This document shows positions 52,393 to 61,900 of a DNA stretch of 64,000 nt, piece by piece. Position numbers and translations under genes: made by a program. The stretch spans positions 20,689 to 84,688 of the forward strand of contig JBIOXV010000129.1 of the NCBI GenBank assembly GCA_044869805.1. Reading direction: 5' to 3'. The notes beneath the pieces were generated by a model. It was given only the letters and a program-made list of their open reading frames with translations, did not search any database and was not told where the DNA came from. Every line of letters starts with the position of its first letter. Position 1 is the first letter of the stretch. The stretch is from CAWDVR01 sp044869805 (GTDB lineage: Bacteria > Acidobacteriota > Thermoanaerobaculia > Multivoradales > SZUA-115).

Positions 52393-53105
52393 GAGCGCTG
52401 GCGCTCCCGGCGCCGCAGCGCGAGGCGCACCACGTCCCAGAGCATGCGCGCGGAGTCGAGCAGCGGGTTGACGCGCGAAGCGGCCGAGTCGGCCCAGTGC
52501 ACGCCCACCTCGCGCACCGCGAGGCCGTGCGCTTGAGCGAGCAGCACCAGCTCGACGTCGTAGGCGAAGCGCTCCACGGTGAGCTCGGCGAACAGCCGCC
52601 GGGCCTCCGCGCCGGCGAGCAGCTTGAAGCCACATTGGGTGTCGCGAAAGCGCACCAGCCCCAGCCGGCGCAGGATCCAGTTGAAGGTCTTGCCCATGGC
52701 CTCGCGATAGAAAGGCTGGTGGCGCGTGATCTCCGAGCTCGCCAGGGCGCGGCTGCCGAGCACCACCGGCGCTTCGCCTAGCTCGCGCTCGAGGCGCTCC
52801 AGGTCCTCGATCGGCGTCGAGAGGTCGGCGTCGGTGATCAACACGAGGCTGCCGCGCGAGGCGAGCACGCCACGCTTGACGGCCGCGCCCTTGCCGCGGT
52901 TCTCGGGCTGGCTGAGAAGGGTCACGCCTCGCGCTTCATACGAGCGAGCCACGGCCGCCGTTCGATCGGGCGAGCCGTCGTCGACCACCAGCACCTCGAA
53001 GGCGAGGCCCCGATCCTCGAGATAGGCCAGCACCCGCGCCAGCGTCGCCGGCAAGCGCAGCTCTTCCCGGTACGCAGGGATGACGACGGACAGCGCTGGA
53101 ATCAC
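52389..53105 (-). CDS. Polyprenyl-phosphate glycosyltransferase (dolichyl-phosphate glucose synthase-like)
   Basis: A 238-residue GT2 enzyme: ALSVVIPAYREELRLPATLARVL, VLVVDDGSPDRTAAVARSY, NRGKGAAVKRGVLASRGSLVLITDADLSTPIEDLERL (donor site with DAD), RFRDTQCGFKLL and VERFAYDVELVLLA. This is the ALG5/DPM1-like subgroup that charges a polyprenyl-phosphate carrier. No C-terminal membrane helices are present. First gene of the minus-strand run, divergent from the 2OG oxygenase. Confidence 0.88.
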   Translation of the reverse strand: MIPALSVVIPAYREELRLPATLARVLAYLEDRGLAFEVLVVDDGSPDRTAAVARSYEARGVTLLSQPENRGKGAAVKRGVLASRGSLVLITDADLSTPIEDLERLERELGEAPVVLGSRALASSEITRHQPFYREAMGKTFNWILRRLGLVRFRDTQCGFKLLAGAEARRLFAELTVERFAYDVELVLLAQAHGLAVREVGVHWADSAASRVNPLLDSARMLWDVVRLALRRRERQRS

Positions 53106-53180
53106 GGCGCGCTATTGTACCCACCCGGGAGCGGCCCTCCCACGGCTGGCTCGCTCCGGGCCAGGTGCAGGCGCGGACGG

Positions 53181-53210
53181 TTGACCGCCCGCGCGAGGCG
53201 ACGCTACACT
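53181..53210 (+). promoter_or_regulatory. Promoter of the 2OG oxygenase/glycosyltransferase operon
   Basis: TTGACC (53181-53186), an 18-base spacer and TACACT (53205-53210) lie 39 bases before the ATG at 53249. One of the better sigma-70-like sites in the window. Confidence 0.5.
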
Positions 53211-53248
53211 GCGCCCGCGTTTTCGGCTTTGCCGCGACCTCCTCTACC

Positions 53249-53947
53249 ATGCATCTCGCCGCCGATCCGAAAGCTCTCCACCCGGACTACGTCGGCGCCG
53301 CACCCTTTCCCCACATCGCGATCGACGGCCTGTTCCCGGATGCCGAGCTCGACGCCGTGCTCGCCGAGTTCCCGCGTCCCGAGGAGATCGACTGGGCGGT
53401 GTTCGACAACCCGCAGGAGAAGAAGCTCGGCTACCGCCACGGCAGCCGCATCGGCCCCCGGGTCGAGGCCTTCATGCAGGCGATGAGCAAGCCGCCGGTG
53501 CTCGCCTTCCTCGAGGAGCTGACCGGCATCGACGGCCTGATCCCCGATCCCTACTTCGGCGGCGGCGGGCCGCACCAGATCCTGCCCGGCGGCTTTCTCA
53601 AGATCCACTCCGATTTCAACTGGCACCCCAAGCTGCGCCTCGACCGGCGGCTGAACGTACTCGTGTACCTGAACCGCGATTGGCGCGAGGAGTACGGCGG
53701 CCACCTCGAGCTGTGGGACACCGAGATGCGCGGCGCGGTGCGCAAGATCCTGCCGATGTTCAACCGCACGGTGGTCTTCAGCACCACCGACCACTCGTAC
53801 CACGGCCATCCCACGCCCCTCTCCTGCCCGGCAGGCACGAGCCGCAAGTCGGTCTCGTTCTACTACTACACCAACGGCCGGCCGGAGGAAGAGCGGTCGG
53901 CGCCGCACGACACCGTGTTCCTCAAGCGGCACGACGGGGACTGGTAG
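53249..53947 (+). CDS. 2-oxoglutarate/Fe(II)-dependent oxygenase
   Basis: A 232-residue prolyl-4-hydroxylase-like oxygenase: FPHIAIDGLFPDAELDAVLAEF opening, iron ligands in GGFLKIHSDFNW (HxD) and the distal His in TTDHSYHGHPTPL, the 2-oxoglutarate Arg in SRKSVSFYYY, and the strand RLNVLVYLNRDWREEYGGHLELWD. The C-terminal end AGTSRKSV...YTNGRPEEE is typical of the group seen near glycosyltransferases. The ATG at 53249 is used; an earlier ATG at 53165 lies before the promoter. It may hydroxylate a glycan or nucleotide-sugar intermediate. Confidence 0.88.
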   Translation: MHLAADPKALHPDYVGAAPFPHIAIDGLFPDAELDAVLAEFPRPEEIDWAVFDNPQEKKLGYRHGSRIGPRVEAFMQAMSKPPVLAFLEELTGIDGLIPDPYFGGGGPHQILPGGFLKIHSDFNWHPKLRLDRRLNVLVYLNRDWREEYGGHLELWDTEMRGAVRKILPMFNRTVVFSTTDHSYHGHPTPLSCPAGTSRKSVSFYYYTNGRPEEERSAPHDTVFLKRHDGDW

Positions 53948-53979
53948 AGGCGGCGCGGCCGCCGCGCCCACCGCGACCG

Positions 53980-55002
53980 ATGCCAGCGCGCCCGAGCGTC
54001 GTCTTCGTCCTGCCCGCCACCTCGCTCCACGGCGGCAACCGCATCGTCTTCGAGCTGGCCGAGGGGCTCCAGCAGCGCGGCCACCCGGTGCGCGTGGTGA
54101 GCCCCGAGCCGCCGCCCGACTGGCATCCGGTGCGGGTGGCCTGCGAGCAGGTGCCGATCTTCGAGCCCGGCGCCATCCCGCCAGCCGACATCGCCATCGG
54201 CACCTTCTACCCCACCGTGCCGCCGGCCGTCGCTTCCGGCGCCGGCCGCGTCTTCCACCTCTGTCAGGGCTGGGAGGGAGTGCACCGCGAGTACGCGCCA
54301 CGCCTGGGTGAGATCGACGCCGTCTACCGCCTGCCGGTGCCCAAGCTCCTGGTCTCGCAGCACCTCGAGGCGTTGCTCGCCGAACGCTACGACTGCCGCT
54401 GCCGGTTCATCGGCGAGTTCGTGGACCAGGAGCTCTTCGTGCCCGGGCCGGAGCGCGGCGGCGGCGAGAAGCTGGCGCTAGGGATCGTCGGCACCTTCGG
54501 CGTCCGCTCCAAGGGAGTGCCCGAGGCGCTGGCCGGCCTGGCGCTCGCCCGCCAAGCCGGCTACACGATCGAGGTGCACCGCGCTTCGACCGAGCCCGTG
54601 AGCGCAGCGGAGCGGGCCCTGGGGGTCACCGACCGCTTCTGGCACCACCTACCGACGGCCGAGATGCCGGGCTTCTACCACCGCCTCGACGCGCTCATCA
54701 ACCCGCCCTACGACGAGGAAGGCTTCTCGCTGCCGGTGCTCGAGGCCATGGCCTGCGGCGTGGCCGTGGCGGCGTCGCGCATCCGCCCGCTCGAGGTGCT
54801 TCCCGACGACGCCCTGCTGCGCTTCCCGCCCGGCGAGCCGGAGGCGCTGTTGCCGATCGTGGCGGCGCTCGCCGACCCGGAGCGCCGCCGCGCCCTCGCC
54901 GCCGCCGGCCTCGCCTGCGTCAAGGAGTTCACTCGGGAGCGCGTGCTCGACCGGCTGCAGGCGGCGTTCGAGGCGGAGGGGGTGGGCGCTACGCCGCCCT
55001 AA
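53980..55002 (+). CDS. Family 4 glycosyltransferase
   Basis: A 340-residue GT-B enzyme: VVFVLPATSLHGGNRIVFELAEGLQQRGH (acceptor domain glycine loop), FHLCQGWEGVHREYAPR, VSQHLEALL, GIVGTFGVRSKGVPEALAGLALA and EEGFSLPVLEAMACGVAVAAS (donor-binding E-x7-E). It follows the 2OG oxygenase by 32 bases on the plus strand. Sugar donor unknown. Confidence 0.9.
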   Translation: MPARPSVVFVLPATSLHGGNRIVFELAEGLQQRGHPVRVVSPEPPPDWHPVRVACEQVPIFEPGAIPPADIAIGTFYPTVPPAVASGAGRVFHLCQGWEGVHREYAPRLGEIDAVYRLPVPKLLVSQHLEALLAERYDCRCRFIGEFVDQELFVPGPERGGGEKLALGIVGTFGVRSKGVPEALAGLALARQAGYTIEVHRASTEPVSAAERALGVTDRFWHHLPTAEMPGFYHRLDALINPPYDEEGFSLPVLEAMACGVAVAASRIRPLEVLPDDALLRFPPGEPEALLPIVAALADPERRRALAAAGLACVKEFTRERVLDRLQAAFEAEGVGATPP

Positions 55003-55124
55003 GAGCGCGCTATAAGCAGGAACTCGACCTTCACCGCCTCGAACGGGAAGACGATGCCTCCACCCTCGGCGCGGTCGAGGATGCCGGCAGCCAACAGCGC
55101 AGTGACGTCGCCGTGCCCACCTCG
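54999..55124 (-). pseudogene. Remnant of an HVO_A0114-like DNA-binding antitoxin
   Basis: The minus-strand frame ending at TAG (55001-54999) reads GGHGDVTALLAAGILDRAEG and then a strand GIVFPFEAVKVEFLLIA. This is the C-terminal part of the HVO_A0114 family of putative DNA-binding proteins often paired with toxins. An in-frame stop precedes it and no winged-helix part remains. In 55125-55243 another frame shows KSPEDRIADFQRDIARW without a start, which I do not recognise. So the 240-base gap holds decayed coding sequence, and its stop overlaps the stop of the convergent glycosyltransferase. Confidence 0.5.
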
Positions 55125-55243
55125 CTATATCGCGCTGAAAGTCAGCGATCCGGTCCTCTGGAGACTTGAAGTCGTACCTGCTCTCCCGGCCCCCGAAGTC
55201 GCCACCGCCGGCCTCGCCTGCGTAGCGGAGCTCACCCTTGCTC

Positions 55244-56302
55244 TCAGCCCGTCACGCTCCATCGCCCTACCACCTTCTCGCGCTCTAGGTCGTAGGCGAG
55301 CAGCGTCAGCGCGCTCTGGCGGCTGCGCTCGGCCGTGAAGGCGGCGACGGCGGCGGGGATCTCCTTGGCGGTGACGCCTTCGAGGCCGGCTGCGGGAAAG
55401 CCCAGCGGCGAGGGCGAGAGGAGCCACAGCAGGCCGGGTGCCGTGGGCAGGTCGGCGGCCGCGAGTGGCGGTGCCGGGTGGGGCGCCGGGGCCGAGGGGA
55501 GGCGGCTGATCAGCCTGCCCACGACGCCGAAATGCTTCGCGTAGTAGCGCCGCCGAGAGTGCCGGAAGGTCTCGCCGTGCTCCTCGGGCCGCGCCGCGTG
55601 GCCCCAGGGATGCCGCACCCGGGCCGCCGGCACCAGCCCCACGGCAAGGCCGAGCCGCCGGGCCCGCCGCAGCCAGTCGGTCTCCTCGAAGTAGAGGAAG
55701 TAGCCCTCGTCCCAGGGCCCCAGGCGCTCGCAAGTCTCGCGGTGCGCCGCGAGCAGGGCGCCCGAGAGCATGGGCACGGCGATCGGCGCCGGCGCCCGGC
55801 ACGTGCGGCACCAGCGCCGCACCTCTCGCCTCAGGTGCCGCTCCCATGCCCAGATCCCGGGTGCCCAGGCCGAGCGCGCCGCGAGCCAGCGCCGCAGCTC
55901 CTCGCGCGGCGTCTGGAGGTCGGCCGGCGGGAAGAGGAAGGGGCCGAGCTGGAACTGAGGGCCCACGACGTGCCAGCCCGTCCCGAGCGGCGCGAGCAGT
56001 GCCGCAAGCGAGCCCGCCTGGAGCTCGAGGTCCGGGTTGGCGAGCAGCAGCACCTCGCCGGTCGAGGCGCCGACGCCCGTGTTCAAGCCCGCGGCGTAGC
56101 CACGGTTGGGGCGTGGCAGCAAGCACTCGGGCGCGAGGGCCGAAAGCCGCGCCGCTTCGTCCTGCGACTCTGAGTGGTCGACGATCACTACCTCCCCCTC
56201 GACACCGGCGGCCGCCGCCTCGCGGCGGAAGGAGGCCACGGCTGCCTCTGCGTGGGGCGCCGAGTGGTAGGTGACGAGGACCAGGGAGATCTTGGCCGGC
56301 AT
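55244..56302 (-). CDS. Family 2 glycosyltransferase
   Basis: A 352-residue GT2: KISLVLVTYHSAPHAEAAVASF, VVIVDHSESQDEAARL, NRGYAAGLNTGVGASTGEVLLLANPDLELQAG (donor site), and GYFLYFEETDWLRRARRLG with the acceptor ED-like pair EE-D. The C-terminal third (TAPGLLWLLSPSPLGFPAAG) is variable. It is followed by decayed sequence on the same strand. Donor and acceptor unknown. Confidence 0.87.
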   Translation of the reverse strand: MPAKISLVLVTYHSAPHAEAAVASFRREAAAAGVEGEVVIVDHSESQDEAARLSALAPECLLPRPNRGYAAGLNTGVGASTGEVLLLANPDLELQAGSLAALLAPLGTGWHVVGPQFQLGPFLFPPADLQTPREELRRWLAARSAWAPGIWAWERHLRREVRRWCRTCRAPAPIAVPMLSGALLAAHRETCERLGPWDEGYFLYFEETDWLRRARRLGLAVGLVPAARVRHPWGHAARPEEHGETFRHSRRRYYAKHFGVVGRLISRLPSAPAPHPAPPLAAADLPTAPGLLWLLSPSPLGFPAAGLEGVTAKEIPAAVAAFTAERSRQSALTLLAYDLEREKVVGRWSVTG

Positions 56303-56390
56303 TGCTACCGCGCCTCGACCGCGAGCCGTGGCAGCCCGGCGGCAGGCCGCGTGCTGCGATCCCGCGGGCCGTGGATCGAGGTGTGGCCTG

Positions 56391-57509
56391 CTACTGGGTG
56401 CGGGCGAAGACGCACTTGCGGCAGAGGAAGCCCGGCGGCGCTTCCTCGACGCCGTAGACCCAGCGCCGCAGGAGCGCGACCTGAGGGCCGGTCAGGATCT
56501 CTTCGATCGAGCTCTCGGTGAGGTCGCCGATCACGTAGTACTCGTCGTAGTCCTCGCAGCACAGCACGCACTTGCCGCGCGGCGTGATGTGGAGGTGCTG
56601 CAGGGGGCGGGAGCCCACGTTGTCACAGCCGCAGAGCTTCTTGAGCTTCGCCGAAGGCCCGAGTCCGATCGGCATGTAGCCAGCGCGGTCCATGACTTCG
56701 TAGTACTTGACCGCGAAGCGGCTGCCCTCGAAGCGGGCGGTGATCTCCTGGAAGTCCTGGCGATGCGCCTCGTCGCCGGTGCCGAGGACGACGATCTCCA
56801 TGGTCGGCGCCACCGCCAGCTCGCGCATGAACTCGAGGTTTCGCAGCACCGCGCCCAGGTGGTCGTGGCCACGGTCCTGGCGGTACTTGTCGCGGTCGAC
56901 AGTCGACAAGTTGATCGACAGGTAGTGGAGGCCGCCCATCTCCACCAGGGCCTCCGCCCGGTCCGGGGTCAGCCCCGAGCCGTTGGTGAGAACCGCCGGC
57001 GGCAGGCCGGCGGCCTTGAGGCAGCGCACCTGGTCGAGGAAGCGGCGATCGAGCGTGGGCTCGTTGTAGTTGATCATCGACACCGCCTCGATGGTGTGGC
57101 GATAGGCGGCGAGCTGGCCGACGATCCGCTCGTAGACCTCGGTCGGCATGAAGTAGTCCTCGCGGGGCGCCACCGACACCGGGCAGAAGTAGCAGGCCTG
57201 GTTGCAGACGGTGTGTGCCTCGAGGCTGACGTAGCGGAGGTAGAAGCGGGTGGAGAGGTCTTCGCCGCCCTCGGCGATCCAGCTCCCGGCCGCCAGGCGC
57301 GCGCGCTCCGCGGGCGCCAGCGCCTCGGCGGGCAGTGCCCCGGAGAGCAGGCCACGCAGCAGGTCGTAGTCGGCCTCGCCCGCCGCCAGGGTCTGGTGCG
57401 AGAGCGGGTTGTAGATGCGGTCGGCCCCGGTGTGGAGGTAGGGACTGGGCCTCATCTCGGCCACCGACGGTTCCTCGCTCTCGGCGAGGCTGGCTGCGAG
57501 CTCCGACAC
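56391..57509 (-). CDS. Radical SAM/SPASM-domain protein
   Basis: A 372-residue radical SAM enzyme. The 4Fe-4S motif is CNQACYFCPV (CxxxCxxC) near residue 103. Next come INYNEPTLDRRFLDQV and ISINLSTVDRDKYRQDRG, then a C-terminal SPASM-like Cys set (KKLCGCDNVG, GKCVLCCEDYDEYYVIGD, LCRKCVFA) for auxiliary clusters. It lies 10 bases downstream of the Wzt-like ATPase. Such proteins in glycan loci can carry out sugar or tailoring chemistry; the substrate is unknown. Confidence 0.88.
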   Translation of the reverse strand: MSELAASLAESEEPSVAEMRPSPYLHTGADRIYNPLSHQTLAAGEADYDLLRGLLSGALPAEALAPAERARLAAGSWIAEGGEDLSTRFYLRYVSLEAHTVCNQACYFCPVSVAPREDYFMPTEVYERIVGQLAAYRHTIEAVSMINYNEPTLDRRFLDQVRCLKAAGLPPAVLTNGSGLTPDRAEALVEMGGLHYLSINLSTVDRDKYRQDRGHDHLGAVLRNLEFMRELAVAPTMEIVVLGTGDEAHRQDFQEITARFEGSRFAVKYYEVMDRAGYMPIGLGPSAKLKKLCGCDNVGSRPLQHLHITPRGKCVLCCEDYDEYYVIGDLTESSIEEILTGPQVALLRRWVYGVEEAPPGFLCRKCVFARTQ

Positions 57510-57519
57510 GCGATCTCTC

Positions 57520-58791
57520 CTATCGGGAGGCGGCGGCGAGGGCCGGCGTCTCGGTTTCGGCAGGCTGGGGCCGCCCCGCCTGGCCTGCTTCGAGGTGCCA
57601 GAGGTGATGGGCTTCGATCAGGCCGAAGCGGTAGCCCTCGGTCGCCACTTCGAAGGCGCCCGGCACGATCCGCCGGTCGTAGATGTGGAGCCCCTTCTCG
57701 TCCATCAGGAACACGTACAGCGTGAACGCACCCTTGGTCACCGGCAGGTGCGGCACCTCCAGGCCGGCACGGTAGCGCCGCTGCCCGCGGTGTGGCGGCA
57801 GGCCGTCGAGGTGGGTGCCGAACGCCAGCACCTCGACCTCGTCGATGCGGTTGACGCCCACCCCGAGGTGGAAGCCGAGGTCCGGGTCCTCGCTCTGCCA
57901 CTCGACTTCGATCCGCCAGAAGCCCTGGTGCCGGTAGTGCTTGCCGGCCGGCAGGTCCACGGACACGATGCGCGCCGGCAGGGAGCCGCCACCTTCCGGC
58001 AGCTTGCCGGCCGGCGCTTCTGCCGCCTCGGAGCCCGGGCCCGCCTCCGGCGCGTGGGCCGCTTTGGCTTGCAGGAAGTTCTCGTACTTCCGCACCACCT
58101 CGTCCGCCGGCCCCAGGGCAACCGCCTCGCCGTTGCGCAGCCAGAGGGCACGGCGGCAGAAGGCGGTCACGTAGTACATGGCGTGCGAGCAGAAGAGGAT
58201 CGTCTTGCCCTCGGCGATCAGTGCCAGCAGGCGGTCCATGGATTTCTTCTGGAAGTAGCCGTCGCCTACCGACAGCGCCTCGTCGATGATCAGCACTTCC
58301 GGGTCGACCTGGGTGGCGATCGAGAAACCCAGGCGCATAGCCATGCCCGTCGAGTAAGTCTTGACCGGCTGGTCGATGAACTCGCCGAGCTCGCTCCAGG
58401 CGACGATCTCGGGCAGCCGCTCCCGGGTCTCCGCCGCCGACAGCCCGAGCATGGCGGCGTTGAGCGAGATGTTCTGGCGGCCGGTCAGCTCGGGATGGAA
58501 GCCTGAGCCGAGCTCGAGGATGGAAGCCACCTTGCCGCGCACCGAGAGCTCGCCGGTGGTGGGCTGCACGATGCCGGCGAGGACCTTGAGCAGAGTCGAT
58601 TTGCCTGCCCCGTTCTCGCCCACGATGCCGAGCCCTTCTCCCGCCGGCACCTCGAAGCTCACCGCGGACAGCGCGTGGTGCTCGCGGTGGCGGGGCCGAC
58701 CGGAGAGCCACTCGCGCAGGCGGTCGAAGGGGCTGGTGTAGACCCGGTAGACCTTCGAGAGACCTCTCGCCTCGACGATCGGCTCTCTCAT
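57520..58791 (-). CDS. Polysaccharide ABC transporter ATPase with C-terminal binding domain (Wzt-like)
   Basis: A 423-residue protein: ATPase with Walker A GIVGENGAGKST, signature TYSTGMAMRLGFS (the TYSSGM form of polysaccharide exporters), Walker B PEVLIIDEALSVGDGYFQKK, then a C-terminal beta-sandwich (about residues 265-405: DPDLGFHLGVGVNRIDEVEVLAFGT, KGAFTLYVFLMDEKG) like the O-antigen-recognising domain of Wzt. The ATG at 58791 (MREPIVEARGLSKVYRVYTS) is chosen over an upstream frame. The matching permease (Wzm) is not in the window. Confidence 0.9.
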   Translation of the reverse strand: MREPIVEARGLSKVYRVYTSPFDRLREWLSGRPRHREHHALSAVSFEVPAGEGLGIVGENGAGKSTLLKVLAGIVQPTTGELSVRGKVASILELGSGFHPELTGRQNISLNAAMLGLSAAETRERLPEIVAWSELGEFIDQPVKTYSTGMAMRLGFSIATQVDPEVLIIDEALSVGDGYFQKKSMDRLLALIAEGKTILFCSHAMYYVTAFCRRALWLRNGEAVALGPADEVVRKYENFLQAKAAHAPEAGPGSEAAEAPAGKLPEGGGSLPARIVSVDLPAGKHYRHQGFWRIEVEWQSEDPDLGFHLGVGVNRIDEVEVLAFGTHLDGLPPHRGQRRYRAGLEVPHLPVTKGAFTLYVFLMDEKGLHIYDRRIVPGAFEVATEGYRFGLIEAHHLWHLEAGQAGRPQPAETETPALAAASR

Positions 58792-58835
58792 CGGCGCTCT
58801 CTCATCCGGCCCCATTCTATCGGCACCAAGCAAGA

Positions 58836-58859
58836 CGGCCGCCGGAGGGCCGGCGGCCG
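58836..58859 (-). terminator. Terminator-like hairpin after the PKD-protein gene
   Basis: Perfect 10-bp arms CGGCCGCCGG (58836-58845) and CCGGCGGCCG (58850-58859) with a 4-base loop, 57 bases downstream of the PKD stop (minus strand). The following bases, TCTTGCTT, are moderately T-rich. Confidence 0.65.
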
Positions 58860-58916
58860 CTGGGTCAGGACCGCGGCCCGGCATGCTCGGGCCGCCACGC
58901 TATGCCCCGAGGCGCG

Positions 58917-61900
58917 TCAACGAACGGCGGCCGAGATGTAGGCCGGGTCGTTCGTCTGGTTGATGACCGCCTGCGCACCGCCCATCAGCTTGCCGGCCTT
59001 GACCGCCATCACCACCGAGAAGCCGCCGGGCACGCCGGCCGCGGGCAGCGGATGCCGGCTCGGGTTGATCTGCCGCATACCTCCCGGCGAGACCACGTAG
59101 TCGGGTATCCGTCCCAGCTCCTGGCCGTTGAGCCCGTAGTAGATGATGTCGCAGACCGCCGAGTCCTCGCCCGGGTTGAAGAGCAGCAGCGTGGTGTTCG
59201 CCTCGTTCTCCTGCTGGCGCAGGCCGGCGAGCACGAGCTGCTGGCCAACTTCGGCGACCTCGCTGTCGCGCCGCAACGGCATGAACAGGCCGTAACGTGC
59301 CGATGGGCCGCTGTTCTGGTAGACCTCGCCGTGGATCAGGGGGAACAGCCCTCCGACCCCCGAGCTCTCGAAGGTCAGGACACCGACCGTGTCGTGCAGG
59401 TTGAAGCGGTCGAAGATCACGTCTTCGATGCGCTGCGTCTCGTTGGGCAGCAGAGTGAGGTTGACGGGGCCCAGCTCCGGGCTGTCGACGCCGAGGCTGC
59501 GGAACGTCATCGCCGCCTGCATCACCTGCGTCGAAGGGTTGGAGAGCACCACGTCGGTGACGAACAGCGCATTGTTGAAGCCTGGCGTGGACGTAGCGCC
59601 AACCAGGTAGGTTCGCGACAGGTTCGGCAGGCTGACCTCGACGAAGGAGGGGTCCTCGGTGCCGGTGCGGATCACGCCCGCGTAGGCGAAGAGCGGCCCG
59701 CCCGAGACCTGGACCACGTCGACTCGGTAGTCCTCTCGGCCGACGAGGCCGTACTCGTCGCGCAGCTCCTGCACCTGGAACTGCTTCTGCCCCCACGGCG
59801 CCACCGACAGCGGCTGCGGGGTGGTGGCGATGATGTTGCCGAGCGTGTCCACGAAGCGCAGGCGATAGGTCGCCGGCTCCGGGTTGGGGTTGGTGAGGCC
59901 GATCTGCGTCAGCCGCTCGTCGGTGTCGAACAGGCCGAGCAGGTACTGGGTGCCGCCGCTGTCTCGCCCCAACTCCGCCAGCGCGTCGGCGCCGATCCCG
60001 GGGACCAGTTGGCCGTAGGTCTTGCCGTTGGTCTGGAACGTGCGGTTGAGCGACACCACCACCGGCTCGACCGCCACGTCCAGGGCGGTGAGCACCAGGA
60101 AGCCGCCCGCGTCGTCGAGGTCGAAGAGCTCGGTGAGCACATCCGGGGCGTAGAAGGTGGCCTTGGGGGCCACGGTACGGGTGACGAGCGGCGGCTCGGC
60201 TTCCGGCGTGCCGCGCTTGCGGTACGTGATCTCGACTTCGATCGGGTCGGTGCCCGGGTTCATCAGGTAGAGATCGCTCGACTGCACGATGGCGCCGGAG
60301 GTCTTGGCGATCCAGGGCAGGATCACCGTCTTGTTCTCGATCGGTGGAGCCGTGACGTTGAACAGCTTAGTGGCCTGTGCGCTGCCGCCCTGCCCATCGC
60401 TGGCGGTGAGCACCACCTGGTAACTGCCGGGGGAGCTCCAGGTGTGGCTCACGTTGACGCCGGTCGCACTGGAGTTGTCGCCGAAGGTCCAGGCAAGGGT
60501 GGTGGCGTTCGTCGAGGCGGAGGTGAACGCCACCGCCTGGCCCGTCAGGGCGCTGCACTCGAAGGCGCCGCAGTTGGCGTCGGTGCTGAAGCTGGCGGTG
60601 ACCACCGGCCCGCTGACCACCACGGCACGCGTGATGCTCGCGAAGCAGACGTTGAGCGGCGGGCAGCTCGAGCTCTGCTTACTCACGTCCAGCCGCACCT
60701 GGTAGGTGCCGCTCTGGGCATAGGTGTGGGTCGCCGTAACGCCTTCGCCGGTGGTGTTGTCCCCAAAGTTCCAGTTGTAGCCGGTCGGGCTGCCGGTCGA
60801 CGGCGCACCGTCGAACGTCACCTGCTGGCCGGGGGTAGGCGTGGCGGGCGCGAAGTTGAAGTGGGCCTCCAGCGTACCGCCGCCGCCGCCGCTCCCGGTC
60901 GAGATGCTGATGCTGTGCGTGTCGGAGGCGCCGCTGCACCCCGAGTTGCTGACCGAGATTGTCTTGGTGCCGGCAGAGGACCAGGTCAGCGCGATCGAGC
61001 TGCTGGTCGAGGAGCCGGTGCCGCCGGCGACGTTCCAGGTCCATCCGCTGGCGTTCGGGGTGCAGTTCGAGGCCGAGGCGTTGAACGTGTACGGCGAGCC
61101 CACGGTGCCGCTGGTCGGCCCGGCGATGGTGACGCTGGGGTTGTTGCCGCCGCCACCACCGGTCGAGACCACGATCTGCCGGTGCACGAACACGTCTTCC
61201 TCGGTGCCGCGTCGCACCCGGAGAGTGGGGATCTTGGTGCCCGCGGTGGTGTAGGTGTGGGTGGTCACGGGCGCAGTGTGGTTCGCGTCCTCGTAGCCGC
61301 TGACCCCGTCCCAGTCGTAGTCGTAGAAGTCCGGGTCGCCGCTCGACGAGTTGGCGAAGGTGATCGGCGTGTTGGTGTTGACGAAGCAGCCGGTGCCGGT
61401 GCAGAAGATGCCTTCCGCCGCAAACTCAGCGACCAGCGGCGTGACCTGGGTGATGTCGATGATCAACTGCGCGCTCACCACCGGCACCGGTACCACGCAG
61501 TTGTCGATCAATACGGTGACGATCTTCTCACCGATCGCGGTGTAGGTGTGCGAGGGGTTCGGCCCAGCGATCGGGTCGGTGCTGAAAGATGCCGGGTTCG
61601 ACACCGAGCAGCCGGTCGGGAACGAAGCGCCGTCGCCGAAGCTCCAGCACCAGGCCGTGGCGCCGGGCACGTTGACGTGGAACTGCACGGTGCCGCCGGT
61701 GAAGGCGTCGTTGGTGGGCGTGAAGGTGCCGGCACCCGGTAGGGTGGGCAGCGCGTTCACGACCAGGGTCGGGCTGGTAGCCGCGTCCGAGCCGGAGCCG
61801 TTCGAGGCGGTCACCGTGCCGGTGTAGCTACCGGCCGGGGTCGCTCCCGTGGTGTTCCACACGAACGGGTTGACGTTGCCGCCGGTGGCGACCGAGCCGC

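Noticed and set aside
55125..56126. Alternative minus-strand frame over the GT2 gene
   Set aside because: No domain signal; the GT2 frame 55244-56302 has complete motifs.
58902..61742. 946-codon plus-strand frame over the PKD gene
   Set aside because: Antisense shadow rich in Arg, Gly, His and Val; the minus strand has signal peptide and PKD turns.
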